A stretch of DNA of 64,000 nucleotides from an uncultured Acetatifactor sp. (lineage in GTDB: Bacteria; Bacillota; Clostridia; Lachnospirales; Lachnospiraceae): NCBI GenBank assembly GCA_910578215.1, contig CAJTPH010000005.1, positions 1 to 64,000 on the forward strand. The letters run 5' to 3'. Of the stretch, positions 54,787-63,233 are shown in pieces. The notes under the pieces were generated by a model. That model was not told where the DNA came from. It worked only from the letters and a program-made list of their open reading frames with translations, and searched no databases. The position numbers and the translations under genes were made by a program. Position 1 is the first letter of the stretch. Every line of letters starts with the position of its first letter.

Positions 54787-55008
54787 CTAATCTAAAAAGA
54801 TCTCACAGTCGTCCTCAACCTTTTTGCATGCCTTCAGAACATTTTGCATAACGCTCTTTTCGTCAGCGCCCTCCGCAAACTCCACCTTCATTTTCTGGGT
54901 CATAAAGCTCACCGTTGCCTCGTCCACCCCCTGGACCTTCTTTGCCGCTTCCTCCATCTTCAGAGCACAATTCGCACAATCCACTTCAATTTTGTAGGTT
55001 TTTTTCAT
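54787..55008 (-). CDS. Heavy-metal-associated (HMA) domain protein
   Basis: 73 residues: MKKTYKIEVDCANCALKMEE has the metal-binding CxxC (Cys11, Cys14), followed by VDEATVSFMTQKMKVEF and a C-terminal strand with CEIFLD. This is a stand-alone HMA/Atx1-like domain, which here likely acts as the metal chaperone or detached N-terminus of the P-type ATPase (12-base gap). ATG 55008 is chosen (AGGGAAACAAAG); an earlier ATG at 55053 (MAWGNMKKKEG) is open but without a site. Confidence 0.88.
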   Translation of the reverse strand: MKKTYKIEVDCANCALKMEEAAKKVQGVDEATVSFMTQKMKVEFAEGADEKSVMQNVLKACKKVEDDCEIFLD

Positions 55009-55062
55009 CTTTGTTTCCCTTCCCTCTTTTTTCTTCATGTTACCCCAGGCCATAAGAATTTT

Positions 55063-55134
55063 GCAGCCTTTGCAGCCTTTGCAGCCTTTGCAGCCTTAGC
55101 AGCCTTTGCAGCCTTAGCAGCCTTAGCAGCCTTA
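55063..55134. repeat. Eight copies of a 9-bp tandem repeat
   Basis: GCAGCCTTT or GCAGCCTTA repeated eight times without gaps. It lies in the leader of the HMA gene, between promoter and start. On the minus strand one frame would give a Lys-Ala-Ala repeat peptide, though no start codon with a ribosome site reads it. Confidence 0.9.
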
Positions 55135-55165
55135 TGAAACAATTGGGTACATTGATTTTACGTTT

Positions 55166-55193
55166 AAACATATGAGCTGTTGTTCATATGTTT
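55166..55193 (-). promoter_or_regulatory. Operator-like inverted repeat of the metal pump operon
   Basis: AAACATATGA-N8-TCATATGTTT is a perfect 10-base inverted repeat immediately downstream of the -10 box. Its core (ATATGA...TGTTCATAT) resembles ArsR/SmtB-family (CadC/CzrA) operators. No such regulator gene is in this neighbourhood. Confidence 0.75.
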
Positions 55194-55222
55194 ATATTAG
55201 CATACCCCTTTATTGATGTCAA
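55194..55222 (-). promoter_or_regulatory. Promoter of the HMA/P-type ATPase operon
   Basis: TTGACA (55222-55217) and TAATAT (55199-55194) on the minus strand with a 17-base spacer. The -35 box is a perfect consensus match and the -10 box differs by one base from TATAAT-type (TAATAT). Transcription would start in or near the operator. Confidence 0.8.
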
Positions 55223-55235
55223 TACCTTTTTTAGT

Positions 55236-55444
55236 CAACAACCCCGCTGCAAGCAACGGGGCATCAAGCTTGCAACGCTGCAGAGCAGCGGGGTATGTGA
55301 CCCTTGCGGCATTCGCCAAATGCGCATGCAAGCATGCCCACTTGGCTCGTTGCTCGCGGGAATCAAATGGACCGCGGTATGGGCGGAAATAATGTGTCTG
55401 CGGCTGCACTTTCGGAAAATCGCGTGCAGATCAATCTGCACGCG
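55236..55444. other. GC-rich structured region downstream of the ClpX gene
   Basis: A long-range pairing CCCCGCTGC/GCAGCGGGG at about 55241-55293 is followed by GC-rich sequence (CAAATGCGCATGCAAGCATG) and a perfect 11-pair hairpin CGCGTGCAGAT-CA-ATCTGCACGCG at 55421-55444. No reading frame looks genuine. It could be the ClpX 3' end with terminators, a dispersed repeat or a structured RNA. Confidence 0.5.
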
Positions 55445-55491
55445 ACCGTAAATTTTCGTAAGGGTCCTCCCGGACCAATACCTTTATTCCT

Positions 55492-57033
55492 TTATTTTAG
55501 CGTACCGTCCTCGGACTGGCTGCTCTCCGCATGCTGCGCCGGCTGCTCCGGTATCTCCAGCGGACGGCTTCCGCGGATTTCAATGACCGGTCCTCCGGTT
55601 CCCTCAATATATTCTCTGGTGATGGTCACCTGTCCGATATTGTCATCCTTGGGAATCTCGTCCAGCATAAATTCTTCAATGATAGAGCGCAGTGCCCTTG
55701 CTCCGGTATCGCGCTCCATTGCCTTTTCCGCGATTGCCTCCAGCGCGCCGTCCGTAAAGTTCAGGCGCACCTCGTCCAGCTCCAAAAGCTTCTGATACTG
55801 CTTCAAAATGGCATTTTTAGGCTCCTTGAGAACCTGAACCATCATGTCCCTGGTAAGCCCCTCCAGCGTAAATATGATGGGCAGGCGCCCGATAAACTCC
55901 GGAATCATGCCAAATTTCCTGATATCCTCCACCGTTACCCTGGAAAGAATATTTTTGTCCTTGTCATACTTATCCTTCAGCTCGGAGTTAAAGCCGATGG
56001 ACGCGGTCTTGGTAAGTCGTTCCTTGATTATGGTATCCAGGTCCGGAAAAGCGCCGCCGCAGATAAAGAGGATATTGCGGGTGTTTACCGTGGCAAGAGG
56101 CACCATGGCGTTTTTGCTGTTCGCCCCCACGGGCACCTCCACCTCCGCGCCCTCCAATAGCTTCAGCATACCCTGCTGAACGCTCTCGCCGCTGACATCG
56201 CGGGAATTGTTGTTCTTTTTCTTGGCGATCTTGTCGATCTCGTCGATAAAGACGATGCCCTGCTCCGCTTTTTCCACATCATTGTCCGCAGCCGCAAGAA
56301 GCTTTGAGATCACGGATTCAATATCGTCGCCTATATAGCCCGCCTCTGTCAGCGAGGTAGCGTCGGCAATGGCAAGCGGCACATCCAGAAGCCTTGCCAG
56401 CGTTTTTACCAGATATGTCTTGCCGCAGCCGGTAGGCCCGATCATCAGCATATTGGATTTTTCGATTTCAATGTTGTCCATGGTGTTGGTGGCGACACGC
56501 TTATAATGGTTGTACACGGCAACGGATATCACCTTCTTTGCGTGCTCCTGCCCTACCACATACTCGTCAAGGCTGGCCTTGATCTTGTGGGGAGCAGGAA
56601 TCTTGCGGATATCCAGCGCCGGCTCCGGATTTTCCTTTTTCTTCTTCCTTTTGAGCTTCTGTTTGTTGGGAATGCCCCCGTCTCCCTGAAGGTCCGCAAG
56701 GTTTACAAAGCTGATGTTGGGAAATCCCTGTTTTGTGAGATGATCCAGTTCCTCCTGCAGCTGGGAATTATTCAATACTCCCTGATAATCAAACTGGCTG
56801 ACGGTCTCCATGGTCTTGTGCATACAGTCGCCGCAAATGCAAATATTGTTGGGCAGCTTAAACATTTTCCCTGCCCTGCTCTCCGGCCTGCGGCAGATAA
56901 AGCATACATCCTCATACTCATTGTTGTCGCTTTTTCCCGCCTTCTTGGCACTGGAAGCATCCTGACGTTCTTCCGTGGGCTTTTCTCCCTCCAGATCCTT
57001 ATTTTCTTTATTTTCATCATAGATATCGGACAT
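55492..57033 (-). CDS. clpX: ClpX-family AAA+ ATPase
   Basis: The N-terminal zinc-binding domain is present (VCFICRRPES and NICICGDCMH, four Cys), then the ClpX AAA+ core: Walker A MLMIGPTGCGKTYLVKTLAR, Walker B GIVFIDEIDKIA, GYIGDD pore-type motif, sensor region LFICGGAF, IGF loop SIGFNSE for ClpP contact, and arginine finger MERDTGARALRS. It is longer (513 residues) than standard ClpX, with an extended linker (NKQKLKRKKKKENPEPALD) and a Q/E/S-rich tail. The start 57033 (MSDIYDENKEN) has GGAGGTAAAT. No clpP or tig is adjacent, so it may be a second ClpX. Confidence 0.9.
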   Translation of the reverse strand: MSDIYDENKENKDLEGEKPTEERQDASSAKKAGKSDNNEYEDVCFICRRPESRAGKMFKLPNNICICGDCMHKTMETVSQFDYQGVLNNSQLQEELDHLTKQGFPNISFVNLADLQGDGGIPNKQKLKRKKKKENPEPALDIRKIPAPHKIKASLDEYVVGQEHAKKVISVAVYNHYKRVATNTMDNIEIEKSNMLMIGPTGCGKTYLVKTLARLLDVPLAIADATSLTEAGYIGDDIESVISKLLAAADNDVEKAEQGIVFIDEIDKIAKKKNNNSRDVSGESVQQGMLKLLEGAEVEVPVGANSKNAMVPLATVNTRNILFICGGAFPDLDTIIKERLTKTASIGFNSELKDKYDKDKNILSRVTVEDIRKFGMIPEFIGRLPIIFTLEGLTRDMMVQVLKEPKNAILKQYQKLLELDEVRLNFTDGALEAIAEKAMERDTGARALRSIIEEFMLDEIPKDDNIGQVTITREYIEGTGGPVIEIRGSRPLEIPEQPAQHAESSQSEDGTLK

Positions 57034-57073
57034 ATTTACCTCCATTATAGCTCCTGCTGACAGGAGCCTGTTC

Positions 57074-57120
57074 CGCTCCCTGCACTTCTGCGCCCTGGGT
57101 GCGTTCCCATACAGGGAGCG
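57074..57120. promoter_or_regulatory. Hairpin in the clpX leader
   Basis: CGCTCCCTG and CAGGGAGCG form a perfect 9-pair stem about 40 bases upstream of the clpX start. It might affect translation or serve as a weak terminator for upstream transcription. Confidence 0.4.
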
Positions 57121-57187
57121 TTGTCAAAATTCACGGCAGGCAAGCCATTACAAATAACATATCATATATTTCAGGGCAAGGCAACAG

Positions 57188-57230
57188 AAAATCCCGGACA
57201 GGTCTGTAAGACAGCCCCATTCGGGATTTT
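57188..57230 (-). terminator. Terminator of the HtrA gene
   Basis: AAAATCCCG and CGGGATTTT (9 pairs) enclose a 25-base loop; on the minus strand the stem ends in TTTT. It lies 23 bases after the HtrA stop codon. Confidence 0.7.
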
Positions 57231-57252
57231 ATTTGCAAAGCAGAAATTATTC

Positions 57253-58863
57253 TTAAGGTTTTTTCCCAAGCGTTACGTCCAGATCATAGGCGACGTACTC
57301 GCCGTTTTCAAGCCTTTTTATGGTGATTGTAATGGTATCGCCCGCAGCATGGTACTCCATTTCCTTCTGCAGCTCCGTTCTGGACGTTACCTTCACGCCG
57401 TCGATCTTAACCACCACATCCCGCTGTATCATACCTGCCTTCTCCGCGGCGCCGCCTTCCTGTACCCTGGCTATATAGACGCCCTGGGGCATATTGTACA
57501 GCTCCATGATCTCCTGGGGAACCTCCTGCGCCATCATTTCAATACCCAGATAGCCCTTATCGCTCTCCGGCACCTTAACTCTGGTCTGGCGCGCCATCAG
57601 CTCGGCAATTATGGGGCTGGCGGAGCTGATCGGAATGGCGAAGCCCACATTGTCAACCTTGCTGCCGCCGATCTTACTGGAGATGATGCCGATGACCTCG
57701 CCCTTGACATTCAGGAGAGCGCCGCCGGAATTACCCTGGTTGACTGCCGCATCCGTCTGGATAAATGTGCCCACAGTTCCGTCATCCATGGTCATCTCAC
57801 GGTTCAGGGCGCTGATGCAGCCCGTGGTTACCGACTGCCCGTAGCCCAGGGCATTGCCGATGATAATGACGGGATTTCCCATCTTCAGGGTACTGCTGTC
57901 ACCCAGAGTCGCAATGGAGATGGATTCCTTTGTCTCGGTAGAAAGATCCTTGAGATTTACCGCGATGACAGCCAGATCCATGTCGGAGTCAAGACCCTTG
58001 ATGCTGGCCTTGGCTGTGCTGCCGTCGCTGAAGGTCACCTGCAGGTCGTCCGCTCCTTCCACCACATGATTGTTTGAAACGATAAGAAGCTCGCTGTCGT
58101 TCTCCGCAACGATTATGCCGGTGCCGCCGCCCTGCTGCTGTTGGCTGTAGGTCTGTCCCCAAAGACTGGTGCCGGTAACGGTGTAGGTATTCAAGATAGT
58201 CACCATGGCCGGCATCACATTTTCCACCACATCCGACGCGTCATTGGTCACATATGTGAGCTGGCTGGGCTGATTCAGCGCCACATTGTTGCCCAGCGCG
58301 GCATTGAACGCCGGCTCCTGCGGCTGAGGATTCTGAGCCTCCTGGTTCTCCGCGGGAAAAAGACGGTCCGCGCCAAGCTTAACGGCATAGAAGCCTGCTC
58401 CGGCAAACAGCCCGAAGCATAAACCCACACCTGCGCTGAAAGCAACCTTGCGGAAACCCGTCATTGGCTTTTTAGGTTTCTTTTCCTTCTTCTTGATTTG
58501 GGCCTCCGCGGTGAAAACGGCGCTTCCGGCGGGATATGCCGTATAATCAAAATAAGGGCTTGCATTTACGTTTCCGTCAGCGTTTATGCCGTTTGAAGCG
58601 GTACTGCCCGCGCTGCCGCTCTCATTGCTGTTCATGCCATTGTATACATTGCCGTTCACGGTGCCGCCGGGATTACTGTTTAAATAAGCGTTCCCGCTGC
58701 CGTTTGCACAGGCGTTCGCATCACTGCTTATGCCGCCGTCCGCATTATTGTACGCACTGCTGCCTTCGCTGCCGTTTGCGTAATTGTTTAAATTATTATT
58801 TCCGTCGCCTCCGCCGGGATTGCTGTTGTTGTAAGAGCTTGCATAAATATCGTTCTCGTACAT
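57253..58863 (-). CDS. HtrA/DegP-like serine protease with PDZ domain
   Basis: Residues 1-125 are cytoplasmic and very rich in Asn, Gly and Ser (short repeats such as NSNPGG and NGNVYNGMN). A membrane anchor follows (about 137-160, VAFSAGVGLCFGLFAGAGFY), then a trypsin-like domain with His in VSNNHVV, Asp in LDSDMDLAVI and Ser in NQGNSGGALLN, and a C-terminal PDZ domain (YLGIEMMAQEVPQ to the end). It degrades misfolded proteins at the outer face of the membrane. The start has GAGGAGGTAATCTT. A two-copy TCACAA repeat lies upstream. Confidence 0.92.
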   Translation of the reverse strand: MYENDIYASSYNNSNPGGGDGNNNLNNYANGSEGSSAYNNADGGISSDANACANGSGNAYLNSNPGGTVNGNVYNGMNSNESGSAGSTASNGINADGNVNASPYFDYTAYPAGSAVFTAEAQIKKKEKKPKKPMTGFRKVAFSAGVGLCFGLFAGAGFYAVKLGADRLFPAENQEAQNPQPQEPAFNAALGNNVALNQPSQLTYVTNDASDVVENVMPAMVTILNTYTVTGTSLWGQTYSQQQQGGGTGIIVAENDSELLIVSNNHVVEGADDLQVTFSDGSTAKASIKGLDSDMDLAVIAVNLKDLSTETKESISIATLGDSSTLKMGNPVIIIGNALGYGQSVTTGCISALNREMTMDDGTVGTFIQTDAAVNQGNSGGALLNVKGEVIGIISSKIGGSKVDNVGFAIPISSASPIIAELMARQTRVKVPESDKGYLGIEMMAQEVPQEIMELYNMPQGVYIARVQEGGAAEKAGMIQRDVVVKIDGVKVTSRTELQKEMEYHAAGDTITITIKRLENGEYVAYDLDVTLGKKP

Positions 58864-58930
58864 AAGATTACCTCCTCTTATATGAATCTTTTAAAGGATT
58901 GATGCTGGTTTGTTTCTCTTTATGTACTTT

Positions 58931-58962
58931 AGTATAGCTTTGATTTGTGACTAAATTGTGAT
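58931..58962 (-). promoter_or_regulatory. Likely HtrA promoter with TCACAA direct repeat
   Basis: A TATACT -10 box (58936-58931) is preceded by two 10-base direct repeats, ATCACAATTT and AGTCACAAAT (58962-58943), in place of a -35 consensus. Direct repeats at one helix turn are how OmpR-type regulators such as CssR, which activates htrA genes, bind. The regulator itself is not in the window. Confidence 0.45.
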
Positions 58963-58997
58963 TAAAATTTGAAGAAATTTTGTAATTTATCCGCAGG

Positions 58998-60884
58998 CTA
59001 TTCCACCGTGACCGACTTTGCCAGATTCCGGGGCTTATCCACATCGCAGCCCCTGCCCACCGCCACATAATAGGCAAAAAGCTGCAGCGGAACGATTGCA
59101 AGCGAGTTTGCAAAGCAGGGATTTGTCTGGGGAATGTACACCACATAGTCGGACGCCTTCTCTATCTCCCGGTTTTCCTCGTTTGTCACCGCCATGACAA
59201 ATGCGCCCCGGGCCTTTACCTCCACGATATTGCTGACAGTCTTCTGATAAAGCTCTCTCTGCGTGGACAAGGCCACAACCAGGGTGCCCTCCTCGATCAG
59301 GGATATGGTTCCGTGTTTTAATTCTCCCGCCGCATATGCCTCGGAGTGTATATAGGATATCTCCTTCAGCTTCAGAGAGCCCTCCAGGGAAATGGCATAA
59401 TCGATTCCCCTTCCTATAAAGAAAATGTCCCTTGCGCCCAGATAGCGGTTTGCAAAGTGCTGTATCTTCTCCTTTTGCCCCAGCAAAAGCTCGATCTGAT
59501 TGGGCAGGCATTTCAGGTCGGCAAGAAGCTCCTCAAACTGTTCCGCACCGATCTGCCCCTTCACCCTGGCAAATTTCATGGCAAGCATATAAAGCGCAAC
59601 AAGCTGCGCGCTGTAGGCCTTGGTGGTAGCCACCGCGATCTCCGGTCCCGCCCAGGTATAAAGGCAGGCGTCCGCCTCTCTGGCAATAGAGCTGCCCACC
59701 ACATTGACGATCGCCAGCACCTTAAAGCCCCTGGCCTTGGACTCCCGCAGCGCCGCAAGCGTATCGGCGGTCTCGCCGGACTGGCTGATGACAATGACCA
59801 TGCTCCCTTCCTCCAGAATGGGATTGCGGTAGCGGAATTCACTTGCCACATCCACCTCCACCGGAATTCTCGCCAGACCCTCCAGCACATATTTCCCGGT
59901 GACTCCGGCGTGATAAGCAGAGCCGCAGGCCACAATATGAATCTTTTTGACGGCACGGAGCTCCTCGTCCGTCATGTTCAGTTCTTCTATTACAATATCG
60001 CTTACAGTGTCCTGAGAGAAATTATTTGCGGCGCTGTCTCCCGCGGAGAGTGCCGCCCTGCCGCTTCGGATGCGGGGAGATATGGTGTCCGTGATGGTCT
60101 TGGGCTGTTCGTACATCTCCTTCAGCATGAAATGCTCATAGCCGCCCTTTTCTGCCGCGTCGGCGTCCCAGTCGATCGTCACGGATTCCTTGGTCAGCTC
60201 CTCCTCGTCAACGGAGAAGAACTTCAGCCCGTCTGCCCGCAGCGCGGCTACCTCCTGATTGTCCATATAATAAATGTTCCTGGTATACTTGAGTATGGCG
60301 GGCACATCGGAGGCAATAAAACAGCCGTTTTCGTTCTGGCCCACAATCAAGGGACTGTCTTTTCTTGCCGCGTAGATCTCATTGGGATGATCCGCAAACA
60401 TGATTCCCAGCGCATAAGAGCCCTCCACCCGGTGAAGCACCTTTGTGATCGCCTGCAACGGATTACCGTTATAATAATAGTCCAGGAGATGTGCCAGCAC
60501 CTCCGTATCCGTCTCCGAGGCAAAGGTATAGCCCTTGCCGGCAAGCTTATTTTTTAATGTTATGTAATTTTCGATAATTCCGTTGTGGACCACCGCGATG
60601 GTTCCCTCTCCGTTGATATGGGGATGGGCATTCTGATCGCTGGGCGCACCGTGGGTCGCCCACCTGGTATGGCCGATTCCCGCCGTTCCGGGCATGGTCT
60701 CTCCGCCCTTGGTCAGATTTTCCAGGACCTTCAGCCTCCCCATCGCCTTCCGGGTCTGAATGCCATGCCCGTTAAACACGGCAAGTCCCGCGGAATCATA
60801 GCCCCGGTATTCCAGCCTTGCCAGCCCGTCTAAAACAATAGGAGCCGCCTGTTCTTTTCCGATATATCCCACAATACCACACAT
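58998..60884 (-). CDS. glmS: Glutamine-fructose-6-phosphate aminotransferase
   Basis: GlmS makes glucosamine-6-phosphate for cell wall and surface sugars. The N-terminal glutaminase starts MCGIVGYIG, so Cys2 becomes the nucleophile after Met removal, followed by LEYRGYDSAGLAV and GIGHTRWATHG. Two SIS domains follow (VISQSGETADTLAAL; FIGRGIDYAISLEGSLKLKE then IHSEAYAAGELKHG), ending KPRNLAKSVTVE as in the family. 628 residues is slightly longer than usual. AGGAGGACATTTT precedes the start. Only 53 bases separate it from the GT2 gene; no GlmS ribozyme fits in it. Confidence 0.97.
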   Translation of the reverse strand: MCGIVGYIGKEQAAPIVLDGLARLEYRGYDSAGLAVFNGHGIQTRKAMGRLKVLENLTKGGETMPGTAGIGHTRWATHGAPSDQNAHPHINGEGTIAVVHNGIIENYITLKNKLAGKGYTFASETDTEVLAHLLDYYYNGNPLQAITKVLHRVEGSYALGIMFADHPNEIYAARKDSPLIVGQNENGCFIASDVPAILKYTRNIYYMDNQEVAALRADGLKFFSVDEEELTKESVTIDWDADAAEKGGYEHFMLKEMYEQPKTITDTISPRIRSGRAALSAGDSAANNFSQDTVSDIVIEELNMTDEELRAVKKIHIVACGSAYHAGVTGKYVLEGLARIPVEVDVASEFRYRNPILEEGSMVIVISQSGETADTLAALRESKARGFKVLAIVNVVGSSIAREADACLYTWAGPEIAVATTKAYSAQLVALYMLAMKFARVKGQIGAEQFEELLADLKCLPNQIELLLGQKEKIQHFANRYLGARDIFFIGRGIDYAISLEGSLKLKEISYIHSEAYAAGELKHGTISLIEEGTLVVALSTQRELYQKTVSNIVEVKARGAFVMAVTNEENREIEKASDYVVYIPQTNPCFANSLAIVPLQLFAYYVAVGRGCDVDKPRNLAKSVTVE

Positions 60885-60937
60885 AAAATGTCCTCCTGAT
60901 TATAAAATCGCCGTTCCAAAGCGCTGAAACCTCCGCG

Positions 60938-61861
60938 CTACCGTATCCAGTATTCCCTGTTGGATGTGAGTCCGAGCACCCATCTGCGGGGCAGGGACGC
61001 ATAATGCTTTCCCAACAGAAAACCCGTGTACTTAAAACAACATTGTACACAAAAACCGGGGAATTTGTAAAGCCTTTTCTTTTCTTTTAAGTATCCCCAT
61101 GCAGAGAAAACCAGCCTTTTGCCCTCCGATTCGGAACGGGTATCCGCAAAGACCTCCGGATGGGCTGCATGGGACACTCCAAGGTCAAAATTTCTGCGCA
61201 GCTGCTGCATATTGGTAAAATTATGGGCGTGGACCACCTGTGCCTGGGCCTCATAGGCGATTTTGCCGCCCGCCCTGATCAGCCCCGCCGCATAAATCAT
61301 ATCCTCATTAAAGATAGTATGAGGGATAAAGCCTCCCAATTCCTCATAGACATCCCTTCGGTATGCCGCGCATACGTTGGAGCAGAAAAAGGTCTTGATT
61401 CCCAATGTGTCCATATCCGCGGCAGACTTAAGGCAGGATTTCCCGGGATAATTAAAGCGCCTGGAGATTCGTTCCAATTCGGAGGAGCCTTCCCCGGGAA
61501 GCTGCCTTGCATACGCTGCCCCCACATCGCCTGACAGCCTCTCCGTCAGCTTTTCCAGAAGATATTTATCCACGGGCATGGCATCCTGCGTCATACACAC
61601 AAAAATATCCCCGTCGGAATGCTCCACTCCCCTGCGCCTTGTGCCTCCGTGGTCAAACTCCCTCTTGGACAGATGATATACCTCCGCATTGGGATACCGC
61701 GGGGCAAATTCCGTGCCCTGCACAAGATCGTCAAAATATTTTTTTTCCGTGTTCATCAGTATGATCCGGTTCACAGGCAGCGTCTGCGCCTCCAGGGCGT
61801 CAAGCTGAGCGAACAGCTCCCGCCCAGGCTTGTAGACCGGAATAATTACATCTATTTTCAA
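60938..61861 (-). CDS. Glycosyltransferase family 2
   Basis: The 307-residue GT-A enzyme starts KIDVIIPVYKPGRELFAQLD, shows the metal-binding area around FVCMTQDAMPVDKYLLEKL (where DxD would be expected; here QDA) and the conserved acceptor site FNEDMIYAAGLIRAGGKIAY. It resembles rhamnosyl-type transferases. The start codon is TTG at 61861, seven bases after AGAGGG. It likely builds a surface polysaccharide repeat unit, together with the downstream-encoded GlmS substrate supply and the LCP and sugar-transferase genes upstream. Confidence 0.88.
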   Translation of the reverse strand: MKIDVIIPVYKPGRELFAQLDALEAQTLPVNRIILMNTEKKYFDDLVQGTEFAPRYPNAEVYHLSKREFDHGGTRRRGVEHSDGDIFVCMTQDAMPVDKYLLEKLTERLSGDVGAAYARQLPGEGSSELERISRRFNYPGKSCLKSAADMDTLGIKTFFCSNVCAAYRRDVYEELGGFIPHTIFNEDMIYAAGLIRAGGKIAYEAQAQVVHAHNFTNMQQLRRNFDLGVSHAAHPEVFADTRSESEGKRLVFSAWGYLKEKKRLYKFPGFCVQCCFKYTGFLLGKHYASLPRRWVLGLTSNREYWIR

Positions 61862-61918
61862 GCTTGTACCCTCTCATCATACCATTTTAAAGGGGAGCCT
61901 TACAGCCCCCCTTTTGAA

Positions 61919-63118
61919 TTACTTCTTTTTATTGAGGTATGGCGCCGTCTCCTCGGCAATGATGCTGCTGATCTCCTTGACTCTGTCGGTTACGGCATAG
62001 TCCTCGTCGTCAAACAGGAACTGGTGCAGCCAGACAACATTCTCCTCCAAAGAGGTAGGGATAACAGAGCTTCCCACTGTCATTCCCCTTATCTGATCGA
62101 TGTTCTCCACAGCGCGCTTTTTCTCCTCGGGGAAACCGCCTTCCTCCACAATGCTGTACTTTGAAATATTGGAAAGAAGCGTGAGAATCTGATCGTTGCT
62201 GATATTGGTATAAATCATTTTTTCTTCCATACAGCTTAAAAATATTTTGGTAAGGGTAGCCAGATCCGTATTTTTCGCCTCTTTTTCAATGGCCTTCAGA
62301 ACCTCTCTCTGGCGGGACGTGCGCTTAAAGTCATCGCCGCCGCCATAGCGGATACGGCAGTACGCCGTCGCCTGAAGACCGTCCAGCTTCTGATAGCCCG
62401 TCTGCGTGACAGGCGTATATTCGCACTTTAAAACCTTTGCCACATCCATCTGATAGTTATTGATATGCAAAAGCTCTGTCTCATCCACGTCCAGCCACAC
62501 GCCGCCGAGACCGTCCACTACCGTCCTCAACCCCTTGTAACCCACGGTGACAAAGGTCTGCAGGTCCATATCCAGATTCATGTTAAGCATTTTCAGCGCC
62601 TGCTCCGCGCCGCCATAGGAATATGCCGCATTACATTTCCGGAAAACGTCGTCGCTTAAGTCATCCGGAGTATTATTACTCTTTATTTGTTTTTCTTTTT
62701 TGTCGTTATAATAGATGCCCAGATCCCCCAGATCCAGCAGGGTGTCGCGGTAAACGCTTACCAGCTTGATGTCACCCGTGTCAAGATTGATGCTGGCAAT
62801 CATCATACTGTCGCTGCGGCTGCCCTTGTACAGCTGATCGTCCGTCTTTGCGTCCACGCCGAACAGCGCCACATTCATATAGCCCAGCATGGGGCTTTCC
62901 CCCTCATCCTTCCCCTTCTGGATATCATCGCTGACAAAAAGCGAGCCCGGATTGTCGGGGAGCACCACTCTGCTGGGTCCTTGGGACGGTACCCGCATCA
63001 CCATCCACAATACTGCCAGCATAATCAAAATCAGACAAATTTCCACCGCAAAAATGATGATCTTTCTCTTTTTCCTTGTCTCTAGCTGTTTTGCATTTCT
63101 TGTTCCTGCCGTTTCCAT
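61919..63118 (-). CDS. LytR-CpsA-Psr (LCP) family protein
   Basis: 399 residues: cytosolic start, one membrane helix (IIIFAVEICLILIMLAVLWM), then an extracellular LCP domain with the pattern NVALFGVDAK, RSDSMMIASINLDTGDIKLV, SVYRDT, and RIRYGGGDDFKRTSRQREVL. LCP enzymes attach undecaprenyl-linked polymers to peptidoglycan or proteins. The start 63118 is fixed by AAGGAGAAAATGTT; 13 codons upstream are open but less likely. It lies between a polyprenyl sugar transferase and a GT2, fitting a capsule or wall polysaccharide locus. Confidence 0.92.
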   Translation of the reverse strand: METAGTRNAKQLETRKKRKIIIFAVEICLILIMLAVLWMVMRVPSQGPSRVVLPDNPGSLFVSDDIQKGKDEGESPMLGYMNVALFGVDAKTDDQLYKGSRSDSMMIASINLDTGDIKLVSVYRDTLLDLGDLGIYYNDKKEKQIKSNNTPDDLSDDVFRKCNAAYSYGGAEQALKMLNMNLDMDLQTFVTVGYKGLRTVVDGLGGVWLDVDETELLHINNYQMDVAKVLKCEYTPVTQTGYQKLDGLQATAYCRIRYGGGDDFKRTSRQREVLKAIEKEAKNTDLATLTKIFLSCMEEKMIYTNISNDQILTLLSNISKYSIVEEGGFPEEKKRAVENIDQIRGMTVGSSVIPTSLEENVVWLHQFLFDDEDYAVTDRVKEISSIIAEETAPYLNKKK

Positions 63119-63233
63119 AACATTTTCTCCTTGTAAATATAATTTCCGTCTCCGCACTCACGCGCGGGAGCGTTTTTTCATGATGTTGTCATCATAACCC
63201 TCCTGTCCGGGCCAAACATAATCCGCAGGCTGG

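Noticed and set aside
55063..55134. CRISPR array
   Set aside because: The repeats are 9 bases long, contiguous and without spacers; the 29-base repeats at 37752 also have no spacers and no cas genes are present.
59346..60557. 403-codon open frame antisense to glmS
   Set aside because: No motif or ribosome site; it arises from the GC-rich codon use of glmS on the other strand.
60885..60937. GlmS ribozyme upstream of glmS
   Set aside because: Only 53 bases separate glmS from the preceding gene and no ribozyme core is visible; the space is too short.
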